From: Candidatus Cloacimonadota bacterium
GTDB taxonomy: Bacteria > Cloacimonadota > Cloacimonadia > JGIOTU-2 > B8-G9
DNA length: 7,109 bases
Direction: 5' to 3'
NCBI GenBank assembly: GCA_003647765.1
Contig: QMNM01000074.1
Span: 1 to 7,109, forward strand
The notes beneath the pieces are model-generated. The model worked only from the letters and a program-made list of their open reading frames with translations, was not told the DNA's origin and searched no databases. Each line of letters starts with the position of its first letter. Positions within the stretch are counted from its first letter, which is position 1. Shown one piece after another: positions 1 to 6,466 of the stretch. The translations under genes were made by a program, and so were the position numbers.

Positions 1-39
1 GCAGTGTAGTAATTTTATTATTATAAGTTTAAACTAAGT

Positions 40-150
40 GCGAGTGGATAAATCCACACGCTAAGTCAAAGAAAGCATTCTAAAGAACGCTATATTATAG
101 AACGCTTTAGCATTCTTTTATTGACTCAGCCTCGGTGTTTACACCGTCGC
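40..150. repeat. 111-bp two-armed palindromic (REP/BIME-like) element
   Basis: The two 55-bp arms are inverted copies of each other without any gap, centred on base 95 (CTATA-T-TATAG); by hand alignment 37 of 55 positions match. Each arm starts with GCGA and then carries its own small hairpin: GTGGAT-AA-ATCCAC at 44-57 in the left arm and CGGTGT-TT-ACACCG at 133-146 in the right arm. Next to each hairpin lies the best conserved block, GCT(A/G)AGTCAA. The hairpins differ in sequence between arms but each keeps its own pairing. This layout resembles paired REP sequences (BIMEs). It sits about 60 bp beyond the stop codon of the minus-strand operon, so it could also act as a terminator or mRNA-stabilising structure, but there is no clear T-run. 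The family is not one I recognise. Confidence 0.75.
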
Positions 151-175
151 AACCTGAATTGTATAAATCCAATAT

Positions 176-199
176 TCTTCCCTTGGGACTTAGTGGCAA
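176..199 (+). repeat. Partial copy of a dispersed 'CTTGG...GTGGCAAA' repeat
   Basis: The stretch reading CTTGGGACTTAGTGGCAAAC at 182-201 resembles the block at 2303-2321 (TTGGTGCCTTTGTGGCAAA). It lies between the palindrome at 40-150 and the stop codon of the outer-membrane protein gene. The similarity is short and could be partly chance. It is listed because related words appear three times in this window. Confidence 0.35.
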
Positions 200-211
200 A
201 CTCACATTATC

Positions 212-1483
212 TTAAAAGAATATCCTCATCCATAGCTCCAACTTTTGCTGATTCTGTTTATTACCAAATTCTGTTCCGTCATTTCCAGTTAGAAATGTGG
301 GACGAACAATAAATTCAAAATTTGTAATCGGCTTATAACTCAGTGAGATTGAAAGCAAAAAACTTCTGTCAGCCATATTATAAATCGTAGAAAGATACGG
401 TGTAAAATAAAGCCAATTAAAAGGTTCTGGATGTTGAATCTTCAAATAAAGATAATTCTGCATCAAAGTCCTGTTCTTAAAATATTTCTGGCTATATCCC
501 AATGCTTTATCTATCTCATCTTCATCATTACTATCAATGTTATTCTGGATAAAATCCATATAGTTCGTATATTCAGTTTTAGTCAATCCAATATCATTGT
601 GATAATATTCAGCGATAATTGTAGTATTCCATTGAAATAGATAACGCAATCCAAATAGATAAGTATAACCATCCTCTTTAGTGCTAAAAAGATTATTATT
701 AACAATAGTGTTTTTAGGATGATCCATAGAATAAGACAACTCACCGTGAATTTCTATATTTTGCCTGAGATTAGCGGAAAAGTCCGCTCCAAAACGACAG
801 GGATTTACTTTACTAAAATAACGCATTATATCAATATCAATATCCCATAGCATAAAATAGTTCTTTATCGCAATATCCGTATTTTCTATTTCAGCATATT
901 GATTATTGATGATTTCAGAGGGTGGGATGATTACCGCTGTCATCGCAAAAGTTTTCAAAATATTCGTATTGAAGCTTTTTATCATCTCAAAATTCACTGA
1001 CAATAGACCTGCTTGTGAAAGTTCTGGATTTTCAGGGTCCTTGAATGGATTGACATATCCTACCGGATTGAACGCATAGCCCTTTCCCCAATTATACATC
1101 TTTTTACCAGCCTGTATAAATGAGTTCAAAGACAGGTTAATATCGCCATAAGCTTCAAACAAGTCAAAACTGGCTTTTGAATCGTTATAATAATTAGAAT
1201 GTGTTTTCAGGTGAAAGCCAATATCTTTGGTCTGATAGTCTGCATTCAAGTAGAGCTCTAACCGATATTGAGATAAATATCCAGACATATCATCTTGATT
1301 AAAAAATTGAAGCTGATAAAAAGGAGAAGACCTTCTGGTGTGAAATGCCAAATATTTACCATCAAGATTGCCATTCCATTCAAGTTTCTTTTCAGGTTCC
1401 TCAGGAATATCAAAAGAATAATCTTCGGCAAAAACAACCATACATTGAAATATTAATAGTGTGATTGTCAGGAAAGATTTCAT
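212..1483 (-). CDS. Outer-membrane beta-barrel protein (DUF1302/alginate-export-like), last gene of the export operon
   Basis: This encodes 423 residues. Residues 1-19 look like a Sec signal peptide (hydrophobic stretch ending VVFA, then EDYS). There is a cysteine at 14 but no lipobox, so signal peptidase I cleavage is likely. The mature part is rich in alternating polar/aromatic strands and ends in RIFF; a terminal phenylalanine is the usual signal for BAM-dependent insertion. Residues 126-160 (GKKMYNWGKGYAFNPVGYVN, then a KDPENPE segment) resemble the WG-x-G ... NP ... KDPE motif that I associate with DUF1302-type barrels found beside LolA-like proteins. The start is supported by GGAGA six bases upstream, and the ATG overlaps the preceding gene's stop (ATGA), implying translational coupling. 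I infer that it is the outer-membrane end of the transport system encoded upstream. Barrel class is fairly sure; substrate and exact family are not. Confidence 0.75.
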   Translation of the reverse strand: MKSFLTITLLIFQCMVVFAEDYSFDIPEEPEKKLEWNGNLDGKYLAFHTRRSSPFYQLQFFNQDDMSGYLSQYRLELYLNADYQTKDIGFHLKTHSNYYNDSKASFDLFEAYGDINLSLNSFIQAGKKMYNWGKGYAFNPVGYVNPFKDPENPELSQAGLLSVNFEMIKSFNTNILKTFAMTAVIIPPSEIINNQYAEIENTDIAIKNYFMLWDIDIDIMRYFSKVNPCRFGADFSANLRQNIEIHGELSYSMDHPKNTIVNNNLFSTKEDGYTYLFGLRYLFQWNTTIIAEYYHNDIGLTKTEYTNYMDFIQNNIDSNDEDEIDKALGYSQKYFKNRTLMQNYLYLKIQHPEPFNWLYFTPYLSTIYNMADRSFLLSISLSYKPITNFEFIVRPTFLTGNDGTEFGNKQNQQKLELWMRIFF

Positions 1484-2220
1484 CGCAAATCTCCGAGTTT
1501 TGGCAAATAATTTAATGTAAATACCTCATCAGGGAGCTTGCGTACTTTTATTTTAGAATAAATCATTATTGAACGATAATCTTTATATAATGGACTATGT
1601 GTCTCAATAATTGAAGGACGAACTATTCCATTCCCAAAATCCTTAATCTCTTTGAATTCCAATGTCTTAATCAGCATACCACTGGCAGAATAACATTCAA
1701 TTTTAGTAACTAACAAGGACTTTTTTGTAATCCACATTTTTAATTTGTCATAAGCCACTGTATTACTTTTGGCTTTTAAATCCAGGATATATTCCGTTTC
1801 TGTTTTTTTCAGAATTGTGGCATCATATTCAAAGTGAAAATCCAATCGCATAATATCTGCATTGTTGAACACACCGCCAATAACTGATTGCAGACTGGTA
1901 ATTCTAATAGGTTTTCCAACATTGGGGATATATAGCCACATATTATCACCAAGTCGCAGAGAGGCTCTCCCTTTTTCACTTGCAGGTGAAAGATAAAGCA
2001 TAGCCATTTTATCATTGCCCTTCTTTACCGTGTAGAAGATGTATTCCTTCTTCTTGCCATCCGGCTCTTCATTAATCAACTTACGATACGCTTCAAAGGA
2101 CTCTGGAAAAAGTTTTTCGTCAATAGATTTTAATAACTCATTAGCATCCTGGGCAAATCCTGTAGATACTGAAATAAGCAGGATAACTATCCATATAATC
2201 ATCATTTTTACTTGTAACAT
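1480..2220 (-). CDS. Periplasmic LolA-like 'outer membrane lipoprotein-sorting protein' (PF17131-type)
   Basis: This encodes 246 residues. Residues 1-23 form a signal peptide (MLQVKMM, a hydrophobic run, then GFA|Q), placing the protein in the periplasm. Several segments match the LolA-like family usually annotated as outer membrane lipoprotein-sorting protein: GRASLRLGDNMWLYIPNVGK (84-103), the FNNADIMRLDF block (118-128), LDLKAKS..AYDKLKMWI (147-164), a GMLIKTLEF strand (181-189) and the terminal FTLNYLPKL (234-242). LolA-fold proteins shelter acyl chains in an open half-barrel. The protein therefore probably ferries a lipid or lipoprotein between the upstream ABC transporter and the downstream outer-membrane barrel. 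The first ATG is chosen because AGGTGG lies six bases upstream; an internal Met at residue 6 has no such site. It follows the permease after a 149-bp repeat-filled gap and overlaps the barrel gene by 4 bp. The family is clear; the cargo is unknown. Confidence 0.87.
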   Translation of the reverse strand: MLQVKMMIIWIVILLISVSTGFAQDANELLKSIDEKLFPESFEAYRKLINEEPDGKKKEYIFYTVKKGNDKMAMLYLSPASEKGRASLRLGDNMWLYIPNVGKPIRITSLQSVIGGVFNNADIMRLDFHFEYDATILKKTETEYILDLKAKSNTVAYDKLKMWITKKSLLVTKIECYSASGMLIKTLEFKEIKDFGNGIVRPSIIETHSPLYKDYRSIMIYSKIKVRKLPDEVFTLNYLPKLGDLR

Positions 2221-2251
2221 AATTTTCCACCTTTTTGGTTATCATTTATTT

Positions 2252-2322
2252 CACTGCAAAGATGCAGAGACGCAAAGATTTATATTTATTTTTCTTGGTG
2301 TCTTGGTGCCTTTGTGGCAAAA
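2252..2322. repeat. Fold-back dispersed repeat in the permease/LolA-like gap
   Basis: The left block (2252-2277, CACTGCAAAGATGCAGAGAC then GCAAAG) and the right block (2294-2321, CTTGGTGTCTTGGTGCCTTT then GTGGCAAA) are imperfect inverted copies; about 16 of 25 positions agree by hand. They are separated by an AT-only spacer of 16 bases. Sequences of this kind (contexts like GCAGAGACGCAAAG and GGCACCAAGACACC) recur in intergenic DNA of many unrelated bacteria. The pair sits in the middle of an apparent operon, so its RNA hairpin could affect relative expression of the genes on either side. Confidence 0.65.
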
Positions 2323-2341
2323 TTAAACAAATGCAAAAACT

Positions 2342-2369
2342 TTATTTCGCGATTTTCGTGGGCATCTCT
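2342..2369. repeat. Possible 'TTTCGCGATTTTCG' dispersed repeat fragment
   Basis: Immediately after the permease stop codon lies TTATTTCGCGATTTTCGTGG followed by GCAT. It contains two spaced TTTCG words and resembles short repeats of the form TTTCGCG..TTTCGCGGGC that I have seen in intergenic DNA of other bacteria. Only one copy is present here, so the call rests on resemblance. Confidence 0.25.
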
Positions 2370-3623
2370 TTATACATGTCGCAATGCATCAACTGGCTCC
2401 AATTTTGAGGCTTTTATTGCTGGTTGCAGACTGGACACTACCGAAATAATGATAACTATCAAACTTGTAAAAATAACTTCACTTAACTGGATTTCAGGCG
2501 ATAGAGCGAGTTCCATCCTACCAAAAGTGAAATTGAGTTTGATAATACTGAATAAAAACAAAATAGCAATTCCTAACAAACTACCTACTATACTACTAAT
2601 CAGTCCAAGAGAGAATCCTTCTACAAGAAATAATGAAAGTATCTTTCCCGGTGGTGTGCCGATTGATGCAATAGTTCCTATTTCACTGACCCTTTCATAT
2701 ACCGACATAATCATTACATTTAGAATGCTTACAAGCACAATAAAAATAAGCACAATTTTAACCACAATAATCAATAAATCTATAATTCTAACAATACTGG
2801 CGAAAGGAGAAAGTTCTTTCCAGGTGCTTATCTCATACATTGGTTTGCCAGATTGGGTTTTGAATTTCATCAATTCAGATTTCAATTGATTATAAACATA
2901 ATCCAGTTTATCAAAATTATTGAGTTTGATAGCTATTTCAGTAACTTCGTTCTGACTGGTCGGGATTCGTAGTAATGTCCTGGCATCGTCTAAATGCAAA
3001 TAACCATCTTTTCCAGTGGGTCCTAAAATATTCTCGGAAATTCCACTTACTCGTAAAGTAATGCCATTTACAGAACCATCTTTATTATTGGCAACCAATA
3101 CTACATCGGAACCGACCTTTAGATCAAGTCCTTGTGCAAGATTAATCGGAACAATAAGTTCTCCTCGTCTAACAAAATTGGATGGTTCATTTTTACTGTT
3201 TTTAATTCTTTTGGGCAAATCTGGACAGGTCTGACTCTCCATTTCTGGATAGACAGCAGTCAAACGAATATTAGTCGTCTGAACAAAATTACTAATTGCC
3301 GAACCAAACCTAAATCGCTTTGAAAAGGCTTTAATCTGTTCATTCTCTTTCAGCAGATTCTCTATCTTATTTATACCCTCGCCACTTATGGTCAAATCCA
3401 ATGGCAGATTATCAATGGAGCTGATATAGCCTTTTTTGTGAATTTGTATGTCAGCAAGGTTGGAATTAGTCAGAATACCAATAACTTTATTTTTGAACGA
3501 ATTAGCAATACCTCCAAAAACAACTACCAAAATAACTCCAATAGCTATCAATGAAGCAGTCAGAAGAGTTCGGCGCTTATATCTAAAAAGATTACGCAAT
3601 GCGATTTTTAATATATTACCCAT
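2370..3623 (-). CDS. ABC transporter permease, FtsX/MacB/LolC-type (type VII)
   Basis: This encodes 417 residues from the chosen start. One N-terminal transmembrane helix (about 20-42) follows a basic segment (ALRNLFRYKRR). A periplasmic MacB-PCD-like domain spans about 43-278. Three C-terminal helices lie at about 281-306, 332-359 and 382-400. The end, PAIKASKLEPVDALRHV, is the hallmark of FtsX-fold permeases, and the ERVSEIGTIASIGTPP stretch (310-325) is the usual coupling-helix region facing the ATPase. An upstream in-frame ATG (3674) would add 17 residues lying inside the ATPase gene. The ATG at 3623 is preferred because it starts one base after the ATPase stop and has AGGAAGGG eight bases upstream. 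Such permeases do not import; they transmit ATP-driven motion to periplasmic or outer-membrane partners, as in LolCDE and MacAB. Only one permease gene is present, so a homodimer is likely. No MacA-like adaptor is encoded nearby. Confidence 0.93.
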   Translation of the reverse strand: MGNILKIALRNLFRYKRRTLLTASLIAIGVILVVVFGGIANSFKNKVIGILTNSNLADIQIHKKGYISSIDNLPLDLTISGEGINKIENLLKENEQIKAFSKRFRFGSAISNFVQTTNIRLTAVYPEMESQTCPDLPKRIKNSKNEPSNFVRRGELIVPINLAQGLDLKVGSDVVLVANNKDGSVNGITLRVSGISENILGPTGKDGYLHLDDARTLLRIPTSQNEVTEIAIKLNNFDKLDYVYNQLKSELMKFKTQSGKPMYEISTWKELSPFASIVRIIDLLIIVVKIVLIFIVLVSILNVMIMSVYERVSEIGTIASIGTPPGKILSLFLVEGFSLGLISSIVGSLLGIAILFLFSIIKLNFTFGRMELALSPEIQLSEVIFTSLIVIIISVVSSLQPAIKASKLEPVDALRHV

Positions 3624-3624
3624 T

Positions 3625-4329
3625 TTAGTTTCCCTTCCTGTCATTATGGATTTTTTTATCAACGACCAATCCATCTTCTAATGTATAAATAGTTTCAACT
3701 TCGCCAACTACTTTAGGATCGTGAGTTGCAAAAATGAAGGTTGTTCCCAATTCGTTCTTCATTATATGCATAGTTTTTATGACTCTGTAAGCGGTTTTAT
3801 GATCCAGATTAGCTGTAGGTTCATCAGCCAGAACTATCTTCGGATTGGTTACAAGTGCCCTTGCAACTGCCACTCTTTGCTTTTGTCCACCGGAAAGCTG
3901 ATTTGGATATTTATCTTTTTGGTCTAACATACCAACCTTTTCCAATAGAGTAAGCACTCTTTTCTTTCGTTCGGTTTTTGGAACACTATGCACCATAATT
4001 AGAGGGTATTCCACATTTTCAAATACTGTCAGAACTGGCAGAAGGTTGAAATTTTGAAATATAAAACCGATATTATCTCCTCTGAACTTTGCTGATTCTT
4101 TTCTACCCAATTGATTGACTTTTACATCATTGATGAAAATCTCACCATTAGTTGGTTTATCCAAACAGCCAATTAAATTCAATAGTGTAGTCTTACCGCT
4201 TCCTGAAGGTCCGATAAATGAAATAAATTTACCTTTGTTAATATTAAGATTAATATCTTTCAAAGCAGATACCTTAACTTCACCTACTTGATAAATTTTC
4301 TTAACATTTTTTAATTTTACTAAACTCAT
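3625..4329 (-). CDS. ABC transporter ATP-binding protein, LolD/MacB-type
   Basis: This encodes 234 residues, the usual size for LolD-like ATPases. The motifs are all intact: Walker A GPSGSGKTT (40-48), Q-loop Gln92 in IFQNFNLLP, signature LSGGQKQRVAVARAL (145-159), Walker B IVLADE (165-170) with PTANLD, and the H-loop His203 in FATHD. The family pairs with FtsX-fold permeases and powers mechanotransmission at the inner membrane rather than classical import. The permease gene begins one base after this stop codon. The ATG has GAGG five bases upstream. It is the first gene of the operon; an IS-derived element ends 47 bp upstream, so its promoter is either within those 47 bp or supplied by the element. 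Nothing separates LolD, MacB and FtsE-like roles by sequence alone. The LolA-like neighbour favours a LolD-like role, but this may be an accessory system rather than the housekeeping Lol pathway. Confidence 0.95.
   Translation of the reverse strand: MSLVKLKNVKKIYQVGEVKVSALKDINLNINKGKFISFIGPSGSGKTTLLNLIGCLDKPTNGEIFINDVKVNQLGRKESAKFRGDNIGFIFQNFNLLPVLTVFENVEYPLIMVHSVPKTERKKRVLTLLEKVGMLDQKDKYPNQLSGGQKQRVAVARALVTNPKIVLADEPTANLDHKTAYRVIKTMHIMKNELGTTFIFATHDPKVVGEVETIYTLEDGLVVDKKIHNDRKGN
3631..3639 (-). promoter_or_regulatory. Ribosome binding site deciding the permease start
   Basis: On the minus strand AGGAAGGGA precedes the ATG at 3623-3621. It lies within the last codons of the ATPase gene, which ends (TAA, 3627-3625) one base before the permease ATG. 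This supports the shorter 417-residue permease and translational coupling of the two proteins. Confidence 0.75.
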
Positions 4330-4351
4330 TTTTTCCTCATATTCTTTTTAT

Positions 4352-4365
4352 ATTTTGCCACAAAT
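4352..4365. repeat. Short 'TTTTGCCACAAA' echo of the gap repeat
   Basis: TTTTGCCACAAA (4353-4364) is the exact reverse complement of TTTGTGGCAAAA at 2311-2322. It lies between the ATPase start codon and the IS-derived element. It may be the left part of a repeat copy that was interrupted by that element, but only 12 bases match. Confidence 0.3.
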
Positions 4366-4395
4366 CCTGCAACTAAGAGGGTGTTTTAAAAGTTT

Positions 4396-4765
4396 CTATA
4401 GGACATTTACAGTATATTGAGCAAGCCGTTTTAACATCAACCGAACCATTGCTGCATAAATGATAGCTTCACTTGGTTCAGTATGATGTCCAGATTGTAT
4501 CCTCACTGCTTCTCGCAGTGCGTCATTCATCTCTTCCTATATGCCATCTTTACGCCAATTATTAAAGTAGCCATAGACTGTTGACCAAGTGGGAAGTCAT
4601 GAGGGAGCATACGCCAGGAATAGCCACTTCGCAGAACATAAAATATACCATTGACTATTTCTCGCATATCTACTTCTCTGCGATGTCCACCTGGCTTGGC
4701 GGATGGTATGCTCTAAAATGACCCACTCTCTATCTGTTAAATCACTCGGGTATAATTTTTTTCAT
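4396..4765 (-). pseudogene. Remnant of IS5-family transposase (deleted and frameshifted)
   Basis: Starting at the ATG at 4765-4763, the frame breaks in a run of seven A; with one A fewer it reads MKKLYPSDLTDREWVILE, the classic start of IS5/IS427 transposases. A second shift near 4708-4713 restores AKPGGHRREVDMREIVNGIF and YVLRSGYSWRMLPHDFP. A third near 4587-4594 leads into TWSTVYGYFNNWRKDGI, then an in-frame TAG at 4539-4537 where Trp is expected, then EEMNDALREAV...TEPSEAII. The text then jumps directly to YAAMVRLMLKRLA, the C-terminal signature, and a TAG at 4398-4396. The DDE catalytic core between them is absent. It is clearly non-functional. Confidence 0.88.
4411..4440 (-). promoter_or_regulatory. 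Possible outward promoter inside the IS remnant
   Basis: On the minus strand TTGATG (4440-4435) and TATACT (4416-4411) are separated by 18 bases. The pair resembles a sigma-70 promoter and would read out of the element into the ABC operon, with a start near 4404. The match is partial (4 of 6 and 5 of 6), and AT-rich DNA gives such pairs by chance. Confidence 0.25.
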
Positions 4766-4818
4766 ACCCTATATATTAACTGGTTTTTTCAACAACAAAT
4801 CTTTTAAAATACGCTCTC

Positions 4819-5122
4819 AGACAAAACATCTGAATATTATTAAAGACAAATAAAAAATTAGTAGATATTATGTCAAATTTTTAACGAAAGGAAGATATTT
4901 TTATAGATAAGTTCATTTTAAAAAGTCAAAAACTGCAAGTCCCACCAAATTGTCATTGCGAACCCAGATAAGAATCGGAACTCTCGCAATGATACCTGAC
5001 CTTTATAGCAATTAGAAGAGTAATCATATAATCAACAGAATCAAAATGAAAATTACTTATCTTAATAGCAGTTGGGATGTTACTCCATATATCTGGCCAG
5101 TTCCAATTTTCTTATCAAATCA
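4819..5122. other. Intergenic stretch without a recognisable gene
   Basis: Between the IS remnant and the end of the AAA ATPase gene I find no coding sequence with a ribosome binding site and no RNA gene. It contains the TGTCATTGCGA inverted repeat (4951-4994). At its right end a minus-strand frame (5130-5080) would extend the ATPase if one base were removed. No clear intrinsic terminator is visible. Confidence 0.6.
4951..4994. repeat. 'TGTCATTGCGA' inverted repeat
   Basis: TGTCATTGCGA (4951-4961) and TCGCAATGATA (4984-4994) are inverted copies matching at 10 of 11 positions around a 22-base centre. Palindromes built on GTCATTGCGAG...CTCGCAATGAC are common dispersed intergenic elements in several bacterial groups. 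It lies downstream of the AAA ATPase gene and could form a hairpin in its transcript, but no T-run follows. Confidence 0.65.
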
Positions 5123-6280
5123 TCATATAATTTTACCTTCCCACAAATCACGAAGAAATCTTCTATATGGCATTATTCGTATCTGCCTATGAATTCTCTC
5201 TTCTCTTTCGTTACAAACAACTAAAGCCTTAGTCGGCGAATATTCTTCTATGAAGGCGTTCAGAGGTCGCAAATCCTTTTTATTTATATGATCCTTGCCC
5301 TTCACTTCAATAGCAATTTCACCACTGCCAAGCACAAAATCAACTTCCAGACCTGACTTTGTCCGCCAAAAATTGATTTCATAATCTAATTCGTTGTAAG
5401 AGTTATAAGCTGCTATTTCCATAAATATGAAATGTTCAAATGCTTTTCCGAACAATTCACCTTTCTCTTCCGTCAGATGTCGCTTTGTTATTGCACCTGC
5501 AACTCCTACATCAAACAAATAGAACTTTGCCATCCTGCTTATGACTTGCCGATTTTGCCTTCTCTTGAAAGGCTCTACCATTGTTCCAAGAAGTGTGTCA
5601 ACAAGTATCTGGTAATACTCTTTTACTGTCTTTGAATCCACTCCGCACTCACGCGCTATGTTTGAGTAGTTAGTAAGCTCACCATGAGAGTATCCCATAG
5701 CATCAAAGAACCTGGAAAATGCTGGAATGTTCCGAGTCAATCCCTCAGCAAAAACCTCTTCTTTTAAGTAATCTTGAATATAAGACCTCAAAGTTTTCTT
5801 ATAGTTTTCCTGTAGATAATGATCTGGTATCATACCGCGATTCAGAATTCTCAATAAATCCCAGTTTTCCAGTTCAGCAGTAACGAATGGGAACATTTCA
5901 TAACGCCATGCTCGTCCTCCAAGTAAATTGGCTTTTCCTCGCTTAAGTTTCCGTGCGCTTGAACCACACAGTATAAAACGCAATCCAATGTTCTCTATCA
6001 ACCAATGCACTTCATCTAAAATCTGAGGAATCTTCTGGACTTCATCTAATATTATCGGATAGTTCAAAACATCATCTTTCTTTGCCAGCAATTGTTCTCG
6101 CAATAGAGAGGGCTTTTTGGAGAACTCAAAGAACAGATCTGTTTGAAGAAAATCATAGACCACACTGCAAGGAAACTTTGCTTTCAGATAGGTCGTTTTA
6201 CCTGTTTTTCTTGGTCCCCATAAAAACGCAGATTGTTGAGGTGGAAGAGCAATATTTAGAATCCTTTTGATATTTTGCAT
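5123..6280 (-). CDS. AAA_14/DUF4143 family ATPase
   Basis: This encodes 385 residues, the usual length for the family. The N-terminal AAA domain has Walker A GPRKTGKTT (22-30), Walker B IILDE (76-80) followed by VQK, and a sensor strand ILCGSSARKLKRG (103-115). The LLGGRA motif (119-124) and the RSYIQDYLKEEV region (165-176) follow. The DUF4143 half (about 195-345) shows the LTNYSNIARECGV winged-helix segment (202-214), KTVKEYY and FYLFDVGV. It ends with a PD-(D/E)XK-like pattern: TKSGLEVDFVL (308-317) then IAIEVKG (322-328). Family members are widespread, often laterally mobile and mostly uncharacterised; some are annotated as ATP-binding proteins of the archaeal-type ATPase superfamily. The first in-frame ATG follows a stop; a GGAG lies about 12 bases upstream, which is distant. 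It stands alone, not in the ABC operon. The key residues are intact. Cellular role unknown. Confidence 0.93.
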   Translation of the reverse strand: MQNIKRILNIALPPQQSAFLWGPRKTGKTTYLKAKFPCSVVYDFLQTDLFFEFSKKPSLLREQLLAKKDDVLNYPIILDEVQKIPQILDEVHWLIENIGLRFILCGSSARKLKRGKANLLGGRAWRYEMFPFVTAELENWDLLRILNRGMIPDHYLQENYKKTLRSYIQDYLKEEVFAEGLTRNIPAFSRFFDAMGYSHGELTNYSNIARECGVDSKTVKEYYQILVDTLLGTMVEPFKRRQNRQVISRMAKFYLFDVGVAGAITKRHLTEEKGELFGKAFEHFIFMEIAAYNSYNELDYEINFWRTKSGLEVDFVLGSGEIAIEVKGKDHINKKDLRPLNAFIEEYSPTKALVVCNEREERIHRQIRIMPYRRFLRDLWEGKII

Positions 6281-6466
6281 TTTCGTATATTACTCCTATT
6301 TAGTCAAACTTTTTTGGAGATAACTGCAAATTCGTATAGAAAATTGTCAAAAAAATAATATTCTTACCACTGAACTTGATACTTGACATAAGTCTGAAAA
6401 ACTCTGATTCTATAAGATTAAGTGTGTTTGTGTATTGACCTACGGAGTTTTAAAAGGGAGGAGAAA

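Larger units (their letters stand above)
4377..4818 (-). mobile_element. Internally deleted IS5-family (IS427-like) element, MITE-like
   Basis: The ends are recognisable terminal inverted repeats: left GAGGGTGTTTTAAAAGTTT from 4377, and right (read inward on the minus strand) GAGAGCGTATTTTAAAAGA from 4818, differing by a few substitutions and a two-base gap. The interior carries only the beginning and the end of a DDE transposase on the minus strand, giving 442 bp where full elements of this group are usually around 800-900 bp. I see no convincing target-site duplication (left flank ACTAA, right flank AGACA). It cannot make transposase, but with both ends present it could in principle be moved by a full copy elsewhere. 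It ends 47 bp upstream of the ABC operon. Confidence 0.85.

Noticed and set aside
2314-2889. Long plus-strand open frame of 191 codons.
   Set aside because: It lies opposite the permease gene, whose family motifs and membrane segments are unmistakable. The plus-strand frame has no ribosome binding site and no recognisable protein pattern.
3624-3674. A longer permease starting at 3674 (17 extra residues).
   Set aside because: The extra codons overlap the ATPase C-terminus and lack a ribosome binding site, while the ATG at 3623 has AGGAAGGG at good distance and begins one base after the ATPase stop.
4373-4823. Target-site duplication around the IS-derived element.
   Set aside because: The flanks ACTAA and AGACA do not match as a direct repeat, and trying CTAG- or TA-type targets gives only a degraded fit.
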